From: Colwellia sp. MB3u-45
GTDB taxonomy: Bacteria > Pseudomonadota > Gammaproteobacteria > Enterobacterales > Alteromonadaceae
Direction: 5' to 3'
Assembly: GCF_014077005.1 (NCBI RefSeq)
Contig: NZ_JACGVC010000035.1
Coordinates: 1 to 64,000 of the forward strand
DNA: 64,000 nt
The notes under the pieces: model-generated
What the model was told of the DNA's origin: nothing
What the model saw: only the letters and a program-made list of their open reading frames with translations
The model's database searches: none
Made by a program: the position numbers and the translations under genes
Shown here: positions 45,173 through 54,184 of the stretch, one piece after another
Layout: the number at the start of each line of letters is the position of its first letter
How positions within the stretch are numbered: the stretch's first letter is position 1

Positions 45173-46155
45173 TAGCGCTCACTTAGGGAGGTTTTTTGTC
45201 GTGAAACTTTACTGGGTAAGACTACTTGTGCAGGAATGCCACTAGGTAAATCAGCGGCGTTGTCAGGCAGTATAATTTCAGCCAAGTACATTAGGTTAGC
45301 GCGCTCGGCTTGATTAAGTGCGTAATAGGGGGTGAATGCTGGCTCAGTAGCTACCCAGCGAACATGACCCAGTAGCGGTTGCGCTAAACCGTCAACGTAG
45401 ACAGATAATTCATCACCAATATGGACATGAACGCGGTAAGGCTCAGGAATATAAACGCGCGCAAAAGGTGCTTTACCCGCAAGCACAATAGCCACTGGGC
45501 TACCTACAGTGACGCGTTCACCTAAGTTCCACGGTAAGTTATCTAAAATACCATCACGTTTTGCGGTAATGGTTAAATTACTGAGATTTTTTTGTTCGCT
45601 GGTTAACATCGCAATATTACTTGCTAACACAGCTTCAGCAATGGCTAAATCTTCAATGCGGGTACCATTAACTAATTGTCGTAATTGCTCTTTGGCACTG
45701 TTAAGCCTAGCTAAACTTTCATCGCGCAACGCTAGATCATTATCAAGCGTCGCTTGACTGGTTAAATTAGACTTTATCAGGCTTTGTGTTCGGGTGTAAT
45801 TTGCCTTACTTTGTATTAATGCCGCTTTAGCGCCAGCCACATTAGCTTGTGCCGCAGCAACTTCTTCTGCACGAGCACCATTATGCGCTTTGTTTAAATT
45901 TGCTTGTGCTTGTTGCACCTGTGCTTGTGCTTTGGCAACTAACGCTTTTTGTAAGTCATCATCAAGCTTTACCAGTATCATGCCTTTAGTGACCTGACTA
46001 CCTGCGCTAACAGGTAAGTCGGTGATCACTTCACTAACGGTGGCGGTATGAGCAATGCGGTCGCGTTCTAATGTGCCTAATGCGACATTTTTTCGATCGT
46101 TGTTACATGCGATTAAAAGTAAAAAAACAAAACTGACTAGTATTTTATTAGACAT
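45172..46155 (-). CDS. HlyD-family periplasmic adaptor, lipoprotein form
   Basis: A 327-aa membrane-fusion protein, first gene of the ABC export operon. The signal MSNKILVSFVFLLLIAC ends in a lipobox cysteine, so it should be lipid-anchored instead of membrane-spanning. A biotinyl-lipoyl half (VITDLPVSAGSQVTKG) is followed by an Ala/Gln-rich alpha-helical hairpin of about 100 residues with AKAQAQVQQAQANLNKAHNG. The second lipoyl half and a beta-barrel come next (NLGERVTVGSPVAIVLAG). It resembles YbhG and links the inner-membrane pump to an outer-membrane channel that is not encoded nearby. Confidence 0.88.
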   Translation of the reverse strand: MSNKILVSFVFLLLIACNNDRKNVALGTLERDRIAHTATVSEVITDLPVSAGSQVTKGMILVKLDDDLQKALVAKAQAQVQQAQANLNKAHNGARAEEVAAAQANVAGAKAALIQSKANYTRTQSLIKSNLTSQATLDNDLALRDESLARLNSAKEQLRQLVNGTRIEDLAIAEAVLASNIAMLTSEQKNLSNLTITAKRDGILDNLPWNLGERVTVGSPVAIVLAGKAPFARVYIPEPYRVHVHIGDELSVYVDGLAQPLLGHVRWVATEPAFTPYYALNQAERANLMYLAEIILPDNAADLPSGIPAQVVLPSKVSRQKTSLSER

Positions 46156-46428
46156 GGCTATTATCTTCCTGAAACAGCTGATAAATTTGGTGATGGATAT
46201 TTAGTCTACGCCGTAACCTGCTAAGTTTAAGGACTTATTGCTTAAGGATTTATTTCGGAGCTACTTTTAAGTGTAACTGTGATTAAAAATTGTGCACCAT
46301 AAAAGTTTGGTTTGATTTTTACTGGCTGTGAAAAGTTTTGTTTGGGGGTTAATTCGATTGTGACAGCTAAGTTGACAAAATTACCTAGCTTGCTATCTAC
46401 CTAGCTTATTTCTTATTTAGTTTAATCC

Positions 46429-46461
46429 TTAGTTAGCCCTTAGTTAGCCCTTAGTTAGCAA
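46429..46461. repeat. 11-bp tandem repeat
   Basis: TTAGTTAGCCC twice, then TTAGTTAGCAA. The gap 46156-46470 between the HlyD gene and the TonB-like gene also holds several looser TAGCTTA/CTAG words but no gene. Confidence 0.85.
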
Positions 46462-46470
46462 TTAGATAGC

Positions 46471-47346
46471 CTAGTTTTTACCTAGTTTAGCTTGGACTTT
46501 TTTCATGTGCTCGCGAAAGCTTTTATCAAATTTTGACTCCCCACAGCTAAAAAACTGTGTTGATGAGCCTTCGCTTAGGCCGTAGGCGCTCAAATCCTGA
46601 GTTATCGAGCATCTGCCGTCATCACCCTTGGTAATAGCTATACCTGCGCCCATATTTTTAGTATTTTTTTCACGTGTTTGTGCTTCATCTTTTAACGGTA
46701 CTGAATGAGGCACCGTCTTTACGTCGTTATTAAAGATAGAAGGCGGTTGCTCGCTTTGATAAGGATTTTCGGTATTGGACACTGAGTTTTGATTAAGTTT
46801 ACTGCGCAGCCTTTGTAATTGCATGAAACTATCTAGCTTGCTTCTCGTTGGCTCTGTTAACGGCTTTGGTTGTGACGTTTTAGACCGCGCTTTAGGTAAT
46901 TCGGTTACCTTGCTTATTGTATCGTTAAAGGGTTTTTTGAGTGCTTTATTGAGTGTTTTATCAAGTGCTTTATCGATGAGTTTTTCTGTGTTTTTAGGTT
47001 TTGATGCCTGTTTCGTTTTCGCATTTTCATGGTCTTTTTTTACCGTAGGCAGGTCTTCAATGGGTATTTCTTTTGCTAGCGGTTTTGTTTTAATGGCCTT
47101 TAGCTCGGTTTTGTCTAACTTGGGTGCATAATAGATGAAGCTTTTTATTGGCGCATGCTTCGAGGGTGATTTTACTATTTTTTGTTGGCCGGGCTGGGTT
47201 ACGAACATAACGAAAAGTATTAAGCTATGCACAATTAGCGATAATAAAACGGCGGTGAAAGTTCCTTTTTTCACAAAGATATAACGATCAGATAAATAGA
47301 CAGGTAATTTATAGACGTTGTAACCCAATTTAAGTTCAATGGTCAT
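46471..47346 (-). CDS. TonB-like single-pass protein of unknown function
   Basis: A 291-aa protein not matched to a named family. A short cytoplasmic start is followed by one membrane helix (FTAVLLSLIVHSLILFVMFV, about residues 29-48). A long Lys/Pro/Thr-rich periplasmic stretch with the repeat-like IDKALDKTLNKALKKP comes next. The C-terminal ~60 residues hold two cysteines (DDGRCSITQDLSAYG and QFFSCGESKFDKSF). The architecture, and the LIVHSLILF helix, resemble TonB/TolA-type energisers, but the C-terminal fold is not a clear TonB domain. It stands alone, on the opposite strand to yacL. Confidence 0.65.
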   Translation of the reverse strand: MTIELKLGYNVYKLPVYLSDRYIFVKKGTFTAVLLSLIVHSLILFVMFVTQPGQQKIVKSPSKHAPIKSFIYYAPKLDKTELKAIKTKPLAKEIPIEDLPTVKKDHENAKTKQASKPKNTEKLIDKALDKTLNKALKKPFNDTISKVTELPKARSKTSQPKPLTEPTRSKLDSFMQLQRLRSKLNQNSVSNTENPYQSEQPPSIFNNDVKTVPHSVPLKDEAQTREKNTKNMGAGIAITKGDDGRCSITQDLSAYGLSEGSSTQFFSCGESKFDKSFREHMKKVQAKLGKN

Positions 47347-47603
47347 TTACCCGAGTGACTGGTTTCTAATATAGGGGCTAGGTGTATTCGATTGAACCAT
47401 AGATGATAAAAATATCATTGCTAGCACATGTGTTTTAGCTCATGGCAGCTTTACCAAAGAGATATAGTCGTCTATAGCACTCATCTGTACTAATTATACT
47501 GAGTTGAGGTTGGTTGAATTGCCATTTTTAATGTGAGGATAAAAAATAGTAAACAAGTGCGCGTAATCTCGTGTTAAAAACTATGATTTTGCTACAATTA
47601 AGC

Positions 47604-47735
47604 TGCGACAGCAATTCGCTAAACATCGTAAAGCTAAGCTGTAGATTTTCTTGAAAACATGGTGACTATTTTATTAATAGCACTGGTGTTCTAAGCCTAA
47701 TGTTAAGCCTAATGTTAAGCACTGCTGCTGTCGCA
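47604..47735. other. Long-range inverted repeat upstream of yacL
   Basis: TGCGACAGCA (47604-47613) and TGCTGTCGCA (47726-47735) are perfectly complementary, 112 nt apart, with a direct repeat TAAGCCTAATGT (twice, near 47693-47717) between them. The 509-nt gap 47347-47855 contains no open gene; this could be a structured transcript or a decayed element. Confidence 0.4.
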
Positions 47736-47855
47736 AAGTAACAATTACCCGTCTTAATACTAAATTGGCTTTAATTATTCTCGCTAAGTGGCCAGTGATA
47801 TAATCCGTTTGGTATAAATAGGGCTTTCCCAAAGATTTTTCAAAATGAGGTATGT

Positions 47856-48233
47856 ATGGAATATCAATTTATAAACGATCCAATAACCGGTGGCGCCATG
47901 GCTAAGTTTTCACTTGAGCATGAAGTTATCGGACCTTGGTTAGAGGTTGAAGTGGGTGCTGACCCGGTAAAGTTGGCAAATTTATTATCTGCAATTTCCG
48001 AGATTGAACAAGAGAAAAAATTGGAGATCACCATAACGGGTAGTGAATATACCGTGGTTTTTAATCGTGGCGATGTCACAGTGCAAACCAATGCCAGTAT
48101 GAATGGGGTCGAGGTCTTGCCAGAGGATCTGATGGAAGAAGACATTGATTTTGATCAACATGACTCATCGTCTTGTGGGCGTGAAGATTTTCGTGAAATA
48201 TTATTGTCTTGGGCAAAGTTTCTTAATAAATAG
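47856..48233 (+). CDS. yacL: YacL family protein (UPF0231)
   Basis: A 125-aa protein matching E. coli YacL. It begins MEYQFINDPITGG like MDYEFLRD, has LEHEVIGPWLEVEV and GSEYTVVF, and ends with SCGREDFREILLSW, the family's SLCGVEDFLQV block. The function is unknown. In E. coli yacL directly follows acnB; here the order is kept but an ABC exporter and a TonB-like gene lie between. TGAGGT precedes the ATG. Confidence 0.88.
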   Translation: MEYQFINDPITGGAMAKFSLEHEVIGPWLEVEVGADPVKLANLLSAISEIEQEKKLEITITGSEYTVVFNRGDVTVQTNASMNGVEVLPEDLMEEDIDFDQHDSSSCGREDFREILLSWAKFLNK

Positions 48234-48237
48234 TTAT

Positions 48238-48322
48238 CACTTAGCCTGGTTGACTTATCAGGCTAAGTGATTATTACTCTCTCATTAAGAGAGTTATTAT
48301 TATCTTAATAAGAGAGTAATAA
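48238..48322 (+). terminator. Terminator and nested inverted repeats after yacL
   Basis: CACTTAGCCTG pairs with CAGGCTAAGTG (48259-48269) around a 10-nt loop, 5 nt after the yacL stop. Immediately after, TTATTACTCTCT (48271-48282) pairs perfectly with AGAGAGTAATAA (48311-48322), and a smaller CTCTC/GAGAG hairpin is nested inside. The first hairpin is the likely terminator, though its T-tract is poor. Confidence 0.7.
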
Positions 48323-48386
48323 TTAAGATATAAACGTCCTTGGCATAGCCTTTATTAAGCTTTAATTGAGAATTTATTGAGAATTG

Positions 48387-49655
48387 ATGATGAACTCTGC
48401 GCTTGAAAATAACCACAAAAAAAACCAACGCATGATCCCACTACGCTTCGTAGTAGCCCCCATCGCTATCATTTTAGTCGCTGTTATCGGCTTAATTATT
48501 TTTACGGTTTTGTCACCTAAACCGGCGAAAAAACCTGTCATTATTAAAGCGCCGCTGGTGGAAGTTAAAAAGATTGCCAGACAAGATGTTGGTTTTGTTA
48601 TTGCCAGCCAAGGTAGTGTTTTACCTAGTACACAAACTCAGCTAATTTCGGAGGTTTCTGGACAAATAACCTTCGTCAACGAGAAGTTTAATATCGGTGG
48701 GTTTTTTACTCAAGGTGAAGTGTTATTGAGTATTGATGACATTAATTACCAAGTGGCATTATTACAAGCACAGTCGCAATTAGATGCCGCTAAAGCGCTG
48801 TTGATTGAAGAGCAAGCGAAAAAAGATCAGGCAGAAGAGCAATGGTTGTTAACCAAAAGAGCTTTGTCTGAAGCGCCAGTACTTGCTTTACGCTTACCGC
48901 AATTACAAAAAGCGAAAGCTGATATCAAAGCAGCAAAAGCTAATGTTATTGGTGCAGAAGTCAAGCTAGCGCGTACTAAAATAATCATACCTTATGATGC
49001 AATAGTAAAAGAAAAACAAGTAGATATAGGTCAATATGTCTCTATGGGCTCGGCTTTAACAACCATATTTGCCGTTGATTATGCTGAAGTTAGGTTACCC
49101 ATTAAGCCGCGTGATGTCGGCTTTTTGAATTTACCAAAAATTAATGCTCAGCAAAGCAGTCGCTCAACCGTGGATATTTACACTAAAGTTAATGGCACTG
49201 AGCATCGTTGGGCGTCAAACTTAACGCGTTATGAAGGCGAAGTGGACAGTCGAAGTCGTGTGCATTATGTCATTGCTCAAATTGACGACCCCTATAGTGT
49301 TTTATCATCGAGTAAACACCAAGAGCTGCGCATTGGCAGCTTTGTTAATGCCAAAATTTCAGGCAAAGAAGTTAAAGATATTGTCACTATCCCCCGTGAT
49401 GCCTTACATGGCGCCAACAGAGTTTACTTGGTAGACAAAGACAATAAACTGCATATTCAAGAAATTAATATCTTACGCAACGATGCTACTTATGTTTATA
49501 GCCATGACAGCTTTGGCGCCGGCTTTCGATTGGTCACCACTCAAATGCAAGCGCCAGTCGAGGGCATGGCGCTACGTGTATTAGGAGAGCTAAAAGATAC
49601 ACCAAAAGCCTCAAGCGAAGATAGCATTGTCGACGAGCAAGGTGACGACGAATGA
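48387..49655 (+). CDS. RND efflux periplasmic adaptor
   Basis: A 422-aa membrane-fusion protein of an RND pump. It has an N-terminal membrane anchor (FVVAPIAIILVAVIGLIIFT, about residues 20-40). A lipoyl half (LISEVSGQITFVNEKFNIGG), an alpha-hairpin rich in Ala, Gln and Lys (about 115-190), the second lipoyl half and a beta-barrel (VDIGQYVSMGSALTTIF) follow. ATG at 48387 or 48390 is the likely start. It overlaps the pump gene by 4 nt. No outer-membrane partner is encoded next to it. Confidence 0.92.
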   Translation: MMNSALENNHKKNQRMIPLRFVVAPIAIILVAVIGLIIFTVLSPKPAKKPVIIKAPLVEVKKIARQDVGFVIASQGSVLPSTQTQLISEVSGQITFVNEKFNIGGFFTQGEVLLSIDDINYQVALLQAQSQLDAAKALLIEEQAKKDQAEEQWLLTKRALSEAPVLALRLPQLQKAKADIKAAKANVIGAEVKLARTKIIIPYDAIVKEKQVDIGQYVSMGSALTTIFAVDYAEVRLPIKPRDVGFLNLPKINAQQSSRSTVDIYTKVNGTEHRWASNLTRYEGEVDSRSRVHYVIAQIDDPYSVLSSSKHQELRIGSFVNAKISGKEVKDIVTIPRDALHGANRVYLVDKDNKLHIQEINILRNDATYVYSHDSFGAGFRLVTTQMQAPVEGMALRVLGELKDTPKASSEDSIVDEQGDDE

Positions 49656-52600
49656 GCGAGTTGACTCAAGCCCATAACGACGAAAAACACACAGGTATTA
49701 TTGCTTGGTTTGCGCACAATAGTGTCGCGGCTAATCTCTTGATGGTGTTTATTTTAGTGGCAGGCTACTTTTCTTATCAGGGCATTAATAAAAAAATGTT
49801 TCCTGAGTTTAACGCTAATAGTATTCAGGTGATGGTGCCTCACTTAGGTGCCGCACCAGAAGAAGTTGAACAATCAGTTATTTTAAAAGTTGAAGAAGCA
49901 TTAGAAGATATTGAAGGTATAAAGCGTATTACAGCAACGGCTAGAGAAGGTGTGGGTATTGTCACTATTGAATTGCAATCAGGCTATTCAATGTCAGAAA
50001 AACTTGATGAAGTGCAAATGCAAGTTGACGCCATTACTACCTTCCCCGAGCAAGCTGAAAAACCGATAGTCACTAAACAAGAGTTCAAAGGTCAGGTAAT
50101 GTGGTTGTCGGTTAGTGGCTCAATGGAGCGACGCGCCCGACAAGTGATGGCGCAAAATATTCGTGATGAAATCATGGCATTGCCCAGTGTCAACAGTGCT
50201 GAAATTGTTGGCAACCGTGACTATGAAATTAGTATTGAAGTGTCTGAAGAAAAACTACAAGAGTACCAACTGACTTTTGACGACATTACTCAGGCGGTGC
50301 GTCGTTCATCGTTAGACATGCCCGGTGGCACAATTAAAGCGCGTGGTGGTGATATTTTGCTGCGCACAGAAGGCCAAGCCTACACAGGACATGAATATGG
50401 CGACTTAGTGTTGCGTACCGATGTTGATGGCACGCGCTTAGTGCTTTCAGACATTGCTAACATTAACGATGGCTTTGTTGAGCAAGCAGACTTTGCCACC
50501 TTTGACGATGAAAACACGTCAAGCATCATGGTGCAGTCAACCGGTGATCAAAATGATTTAGAGATTGCTGGCCAAGTGCGAGGCTACGTTGATGAAAAAA
50601 ATCAGCAATTACCTAAAGGCGCGAGATTAACCGTTTGGGGAGATAGCTCATATTATCTGTCTGAGCGCTTAGATATGATGATTGACAATATGTTGATTGG
50701 GGCGTTTTTAGTCTTTATCGTGTTAACACTGTTTTTAAGAATAAAAATCGCTTTTTGGGTGATGTTAGGCATTCCCATTAGCTTTTTTGGTGCCTTGTTA
50801 ATGATGCCATTATTAGGTGAATGGTCGGTATCAATTAACATGCTGAGCTTATTCGCCTTTATCATGGTACTGGGGATTGTGGTAGACGATGCCATTGTGA
50901 TTGGTGAAAGTGCTTATGCCGAAATTGAGAAATATGGTCATTCTCGTGATAATATTATTCGCGGCACCATGCGTGTAGCCATGCCAGCAACTTTTGGTGT
51001 GCTTACCACCATAGCGGCATTTACACCGTTATTGTTTATTGATGCCACTTTTGCCGCCTTTTTCCGTTCTATTTCTATTGTGGTGAGTTTTTGCTTAATA
51101 TTTTCACTGATTGAATCAAAGTGGATATTGCCAGCCCATTTATCGCACATGAAATATGTCCCGTTAAGTGCTGAAAATTCAAATTTTCTTGAGTGTTTTC
51201 AAATGCGTTTCAAGGAAAAACTTGAAAACTTTATTCATACTGTTTATCAGCCTTTTCTTGAAAAGGCCTTAATTGCCCGCTACAACACCATGGCAATATT
51301 TGTGGCGATTTTAATCTTGTCGATTAGCCTTATTACCGGAGCGTTTGTTAAGTTAGAAGTGTTCCCTAATATTCCAAGTGACTTTATTCAAGGTAATCTT
51401 ATTATGGTGGACGGCTCTCCTGCGCATCAACGTAATAAAGCGATAGCACAAGTAGAGAAAGCCGTTAAGACCATAGCGAAACAAAATAAGTATAATGGCG
51501 TCAGTTTTATTAAGCATAAAATGATCTTCACTAACGGTAATACCGTTGCCAATGTATTGTTAGAATTAGTCAAACCCGATCAACGTGAGCTCGACGCTTA
51601 TCAAATAGAGAAACTTTGGCGTGATGAAATTGGTGAAATTCCAGGCGCTAAAGAGTTACGCTTTTTTGCTGGCACTAATGCCGGCGGTGGTGCCGCGATT
51701 GAATTTCAGCTAACCGGTCAAAATGACACTGAACTTGAAGCGGCAGCTGAGGCTATTCAGGCGCAACTGAATAGTTATGATGGTGTTTACGATGTACGAC
51801 ATTCTTTTAGCCGAGGCAGCCAAGAAATTAAGCTTAGTATCAAGCCAGAAGCAGAAGTACTGGGCTTAACTTTGTCGAACTTAGCCAAACAAGTCAGGCA
51901 AGCCTTTTATGGTGATGAAGCACAGCGTATTCAACGTGGCCGTGATGAGTTGAAAGTCATGGTGCGTTATCCTGAAGCTAGCCGTTTATCGGTATCTGAT
52001 CTAGAAGATATGTGGATTAGGACACCTCAAGGTGAAAAAGTGCCATTTTATCAAGTGGCTGATATTGAAATAGGCCAAGGTTTTTCCACGATTACCCGGA
52101 TTAACCAGAAGCGTTCAATCACCATTTCAGCTGATATTGACAGCGATAAGGTTGAATCAAGAAAAGTGGTCAGTGAAATGAATGATGATTATATTCCTGA
52201 AATTTTAGCGGACTATCCCAGTGTGGAATACGGTGTTGAAGGGGCGAGTAAAGATCAAGCTGATTTCCTATCTCAACTTGGCTTTGCCGCCATTGGTGCG
52301 ATGTTTTTGATTTATGGTTTAATCGCTATTCCAACCAAATCATATAGCCAACCCTTGGTGATTATGTCGGTTATTCCTTTTGGTATTATCGGTGCCATTA
52401 TCGGCCATTGGTTGCTGGGCCGTACGATCAACATGATGTCGATGTTTGGCTTTATTGCTTTAACTGGGGTTGTGGTTAACGACAGTTTAATCATGGTCGA
52501 CTTTATCAATAAAGCGAAAGGGTCGGGTATGCGAATGTTCGACATTGTGAGTCAAGCGGGTACTCAACGATTTAGGGCGATATTACTCACCTCACTAACC

Positions 52601-52807
52601 ACTTTTTTTGGTGTTTTCCCATTATATTTTGAACAAAGCTTACAAGCTCAGTTTATTATACCGATGGCGATTTCATTAGGTTTTGGTATTGTTTTTGCGA
52701 CTGTGATCACACTGTTTTTGATCCCAGCGCTTTATTTGATTAAAGAAGATATCGCTAATCTCTTTAGAAAGCGACCAGAGTTCGGGGTTGAAACAAGGCC
52801 GAATTAA
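49652..52807 (+). CDS. RND efflux pump permease, AcrB superfamily
   Basis: A 1051-aa proton-driven inner-membrane pump with 12 predicted helices and two large periplasmic loops. The N-terminus (FAHNSVAANLLMVFILVAGY) and the helix-4 proton-relay pair in GIVVDDAIVIGESAYAEIE, near residues 408-410, match AcrB Asp407/Asp408. The early motif FPEFNANSIQV and the later GFIALTGVVVNDSLIMVDF mark the pseudo-repeat. It belongs to the broad HAE1-like group; the substrate cannot be told. It is translationally coupled to the adaptor gene. Confidence 0.94.
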   Translation: MSELTQAHNDEKHTGIIAWFAHNSVAANLLMVFILVAGYFSYQGINKKMFPEFNANSIQVMVPHLGAAPEEVEQSVILKVEEALEDIEGIKRITATAREGVGIVTIELQSGYSMSEKLDEVQMQVDAITTFPEQAEKPIVTKQEFKGQVMWLSVSGSMERRARQVMAQNIRDEIMALPSVNSAEIVGNRDYEISIEVSEEKLQEYQLTFDDITQAVRRSSLDMPGGTIKARGGDILLRTEGQAYTGHEYGDLVLRTDVDGTRLVLSDIANINDGFVEQADFATFDDENTSSIMVQSTGDQNDLEIAGQVRGYVDEKNQQLPKGARLTVWGDSSYYLSERLDMMIDNMLIGAFLVFIVLTLFLRIKIAFWVMLGIPISFFGALLMMPLLGEWSVSINMLSLFAFIMVLGIVVDDAIVIGESAYAEIEKYGHSRDNIIRGTMRVAMPATFGVLTTIAAFTPLLFIDATFAAFFRSISIVVSFCLIFSLIESKWILPAHLSHMKYVPLSAENSNFLECFQMRFKEKLENFIHTVYQPFLEKALIARYNTMAIFVAILILSISLITGAFVKLEVFPNIPSDFIQGNLIMVDGSPAHQRNKAIAQVEKAVKTIAKQNKYNGVSFIKHKMIFTNGNTVANVLLELVKPDQRELDAYQIEKLWRDEIGEIPGAKELRFFAGTNAGGGAAIEFQLTGQNDTELEAAAEAIQAQLNSYDGVYDVRHSFSRGSQEIKLSIKPEAEVLGLTLSNLAKQVRQAFYGDEAQRIQRGRDELKVMVRYPEASRLSVSDLEDMWIRTPQGEKVPFYQVADIEIGQGFSTITRINQKRSITISADIDSDKVESRKVVSEMNDDYIPEILADYPSVEYGVEGASKDQADFLSQLGFAAIGAMFLIYGLIAIPTKSYSQPLVIMSVIPFGIIGAIIGHWLLGRTINMMSMFGFIALTGVVVNDSLIMVDFINKAKGSGMRMFDIVSQAGTQRFRAILLTSLTTFFGVFPLYFEQSLQAQFIIPMAISLGFGIVFATVITLFLIPALYLIKEDIANLFRKRPEFGVETRPN

Positions 52808-52811
52808 TAGT

Positions 52812-53009
52812 TTTTAGCGGTAAGTTTAAAGCTGTCAGCTGTCAGATAATGTCAACATGCAGTGGTGTTTATTTTTACTGACAGCTCATAACTTCAAACT
52901 GACAGCTACTTTTAGCGATAAGTTTAAAGCTGTCAGCTGTCAGACAATGCCAACATGCAGTTGGTGTTTATTTTTACTGACAGCTTATAACTTCAAGCTG
53001 ACAGCTGCT
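52812..53009. repeat. Two tandem ~98-bp copies of the GCTGTCAG/CTGACAGC repeat
   Basis: The copies at 52812-52909 and 52910-53009 differ at only a handful of positions. Each has TTTAAAGCTGTCAGCTGTCAG on its left and ACTGACAGCT plus CTGACAGCT on its right, so each can fold into a hairpin. The second copy contains AGTTGGTGTTTATTTTTACT, whose complement is recognisable in the copy between ampD and ampE. The array fills the gap between the convergent RND and DUF3530 genes. Confidence 0.9.
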
Positions 53010-53014
53010 TTTAA

Positions 53015-53998
53015 TTACCAACCCATCGCACTAAGCCAACTGATAATCGCTTTGGTTAAGGTTTTTTTCGCATAGTAACCCGTAGCTTGATTACTTAATT
53101 GTCTTTGTCGGTAATATATTTTCATGGCTCTTTGGGCAAAATCTTTTCTCATTTTCGCGCTGGCCAGTACTAAACGGTGATCGCGCTGCAAATATAAATC
53201 GAGTATAGGATAATCGCTTAGCGCGAGTTGTTGAGCAATTTTATCGTTTTCGGGCAAGGTCGGCATATAACTACTGAGCATCACTAAAGCACTGGGTTCG
53301 GCCACCAATGCTTGTTGATAGATATTCAGTAATACGGCGCTATGATTGCCTTCTGCTACCACAATAATGACGCCTGGGTAGCTTTTCGCTTTTGTAATGA
53401 CTGCTTGCATAACATCAGCAAATTTTTTCTCATAGTTTGTTAAGGTCTCAATATCTTCAGTGCTACGCTCTTGCGCCGTGAAGGCTTGTGAAGGGTAGCT
53501 TTGCGGTTTATGCGGGGGATGCAAGGTAATGGTGGTCCAGCCATGTTGTGGCATATTGCTACTTAGCTGATTGAGTGCATTAGGTGTTGCTATGCTTTGT
53601 TGCCAATCAGGAATTAACACCATCACGCCTTTATTAATTGCCGTGGTGTGTTCATTAATGACCGTAAGGTAGCTGTCAGTACCTACCAGTAATGGCACTA
53701 TTTTTTCTTGCGCTAAGTAGTGTTTAATATCTTGCTGCTGCTGCTCAAAAGCATCAACAGGTGCCTTGATCATGACTTTATTTTGCTGGCTATCTTCTGT
53801 GGACTTTGTTGGCGCAGTGCTAGCTTCAGTTTCAGTGTTAGTGTCAGCTTCAGTACTTTTTGGCGCTGTTGAGCTCGTGTTATCCGTTGGCTTTTCAGGC
53901 GGAGCAGTCTCCATTGCCCATGAGTGCGCGCTGTTAACTAATAGACTTAAGGTCGTTAACGCGATGAATAAAAATAGTGGGCGTATGTTTAAGCGCAT
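53015..53998 (-). CDS. DUF3530 family secreted protein
   Basis: A 327-aa protein from ATG 53998, which follows AAGGAAG by 10 nt; an upstream TTG at 54007 is too close to it. A signal peptide (residues ~1-27, ending LVNSAHSWA) is followed by a ~60-residue low-complexity stretch rich in Thr, Glu, Pro and Lys. The DUF3530 domain has VLIPDWQQSIATPNALNQLS and WTTITLHPPHKPQSYPSQAF. The family has an alpha/beta-hydrolase-like layout, but the expected GxSxG elbow reads AEGNHSA here, so catalysis is doubtful. The function is unknown. Confidence 0.8.
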   Translation of the reverse strand: MRLNIRPLFLFIALTTLSLLVNSAHSWAMETAPPEKPTDNTSSTAPKSTEADTNTETEASTAPTKSTEDSQQNKVMIKAPVDAFEQQQQDIKHYLAQEKIVPLLVGTDSYLTVINEHTTAINKGVMVLIPDWQQSIATPNALNQLSSNMPQHGWTTITLHPPHKPQSYPSQAFTAQERSTEDIETLTNYEKKFADVMQAVITKAKSYPGVIIVVAEGNHSAVLLNIYQQALVAEPSALVMLSSYMPTLPENDKIAQQLALSDYPILDLYLQRDHRLVLASAKMRKDFAQRAMKIYYRQRQLSNQATGYYAKKTLTKAIISWLSAMGW

Positions 53999-54184
53999 AA
54001 AAAGCAAACTTCCTTAAATGGGTGACTGAGCAATAACTGCACATTGAGTATCAGCAACTGATGGTCGATAACGGATCATTAATAACGGATTATTAAGCGC
54101 GACAAAACCGGCTCTAGTGATATTATCGACGCTAGTGGGGCTTTCCTTTAAGTAGCTTTTAACTAGCTCTCGCCGCTCTTGGTG

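Noticed and set aside
43074-46155. Capsule ABC exporter (KpsMT/Wzm-Wzt)
   Set aside because: The permease has a large periplasmic domain and an HlyD partner, as in YbhFSR-type drug exporters, and it is far from the polysaccharide genes, which use Wzx/Wzy.
46823-47131. A 102-codon + strand frame inside the TonB-like gene
   Set aside because: It is the antisense shadow of the Lys-rich repeat; the - strand reading has a sensible membrane helix and start.
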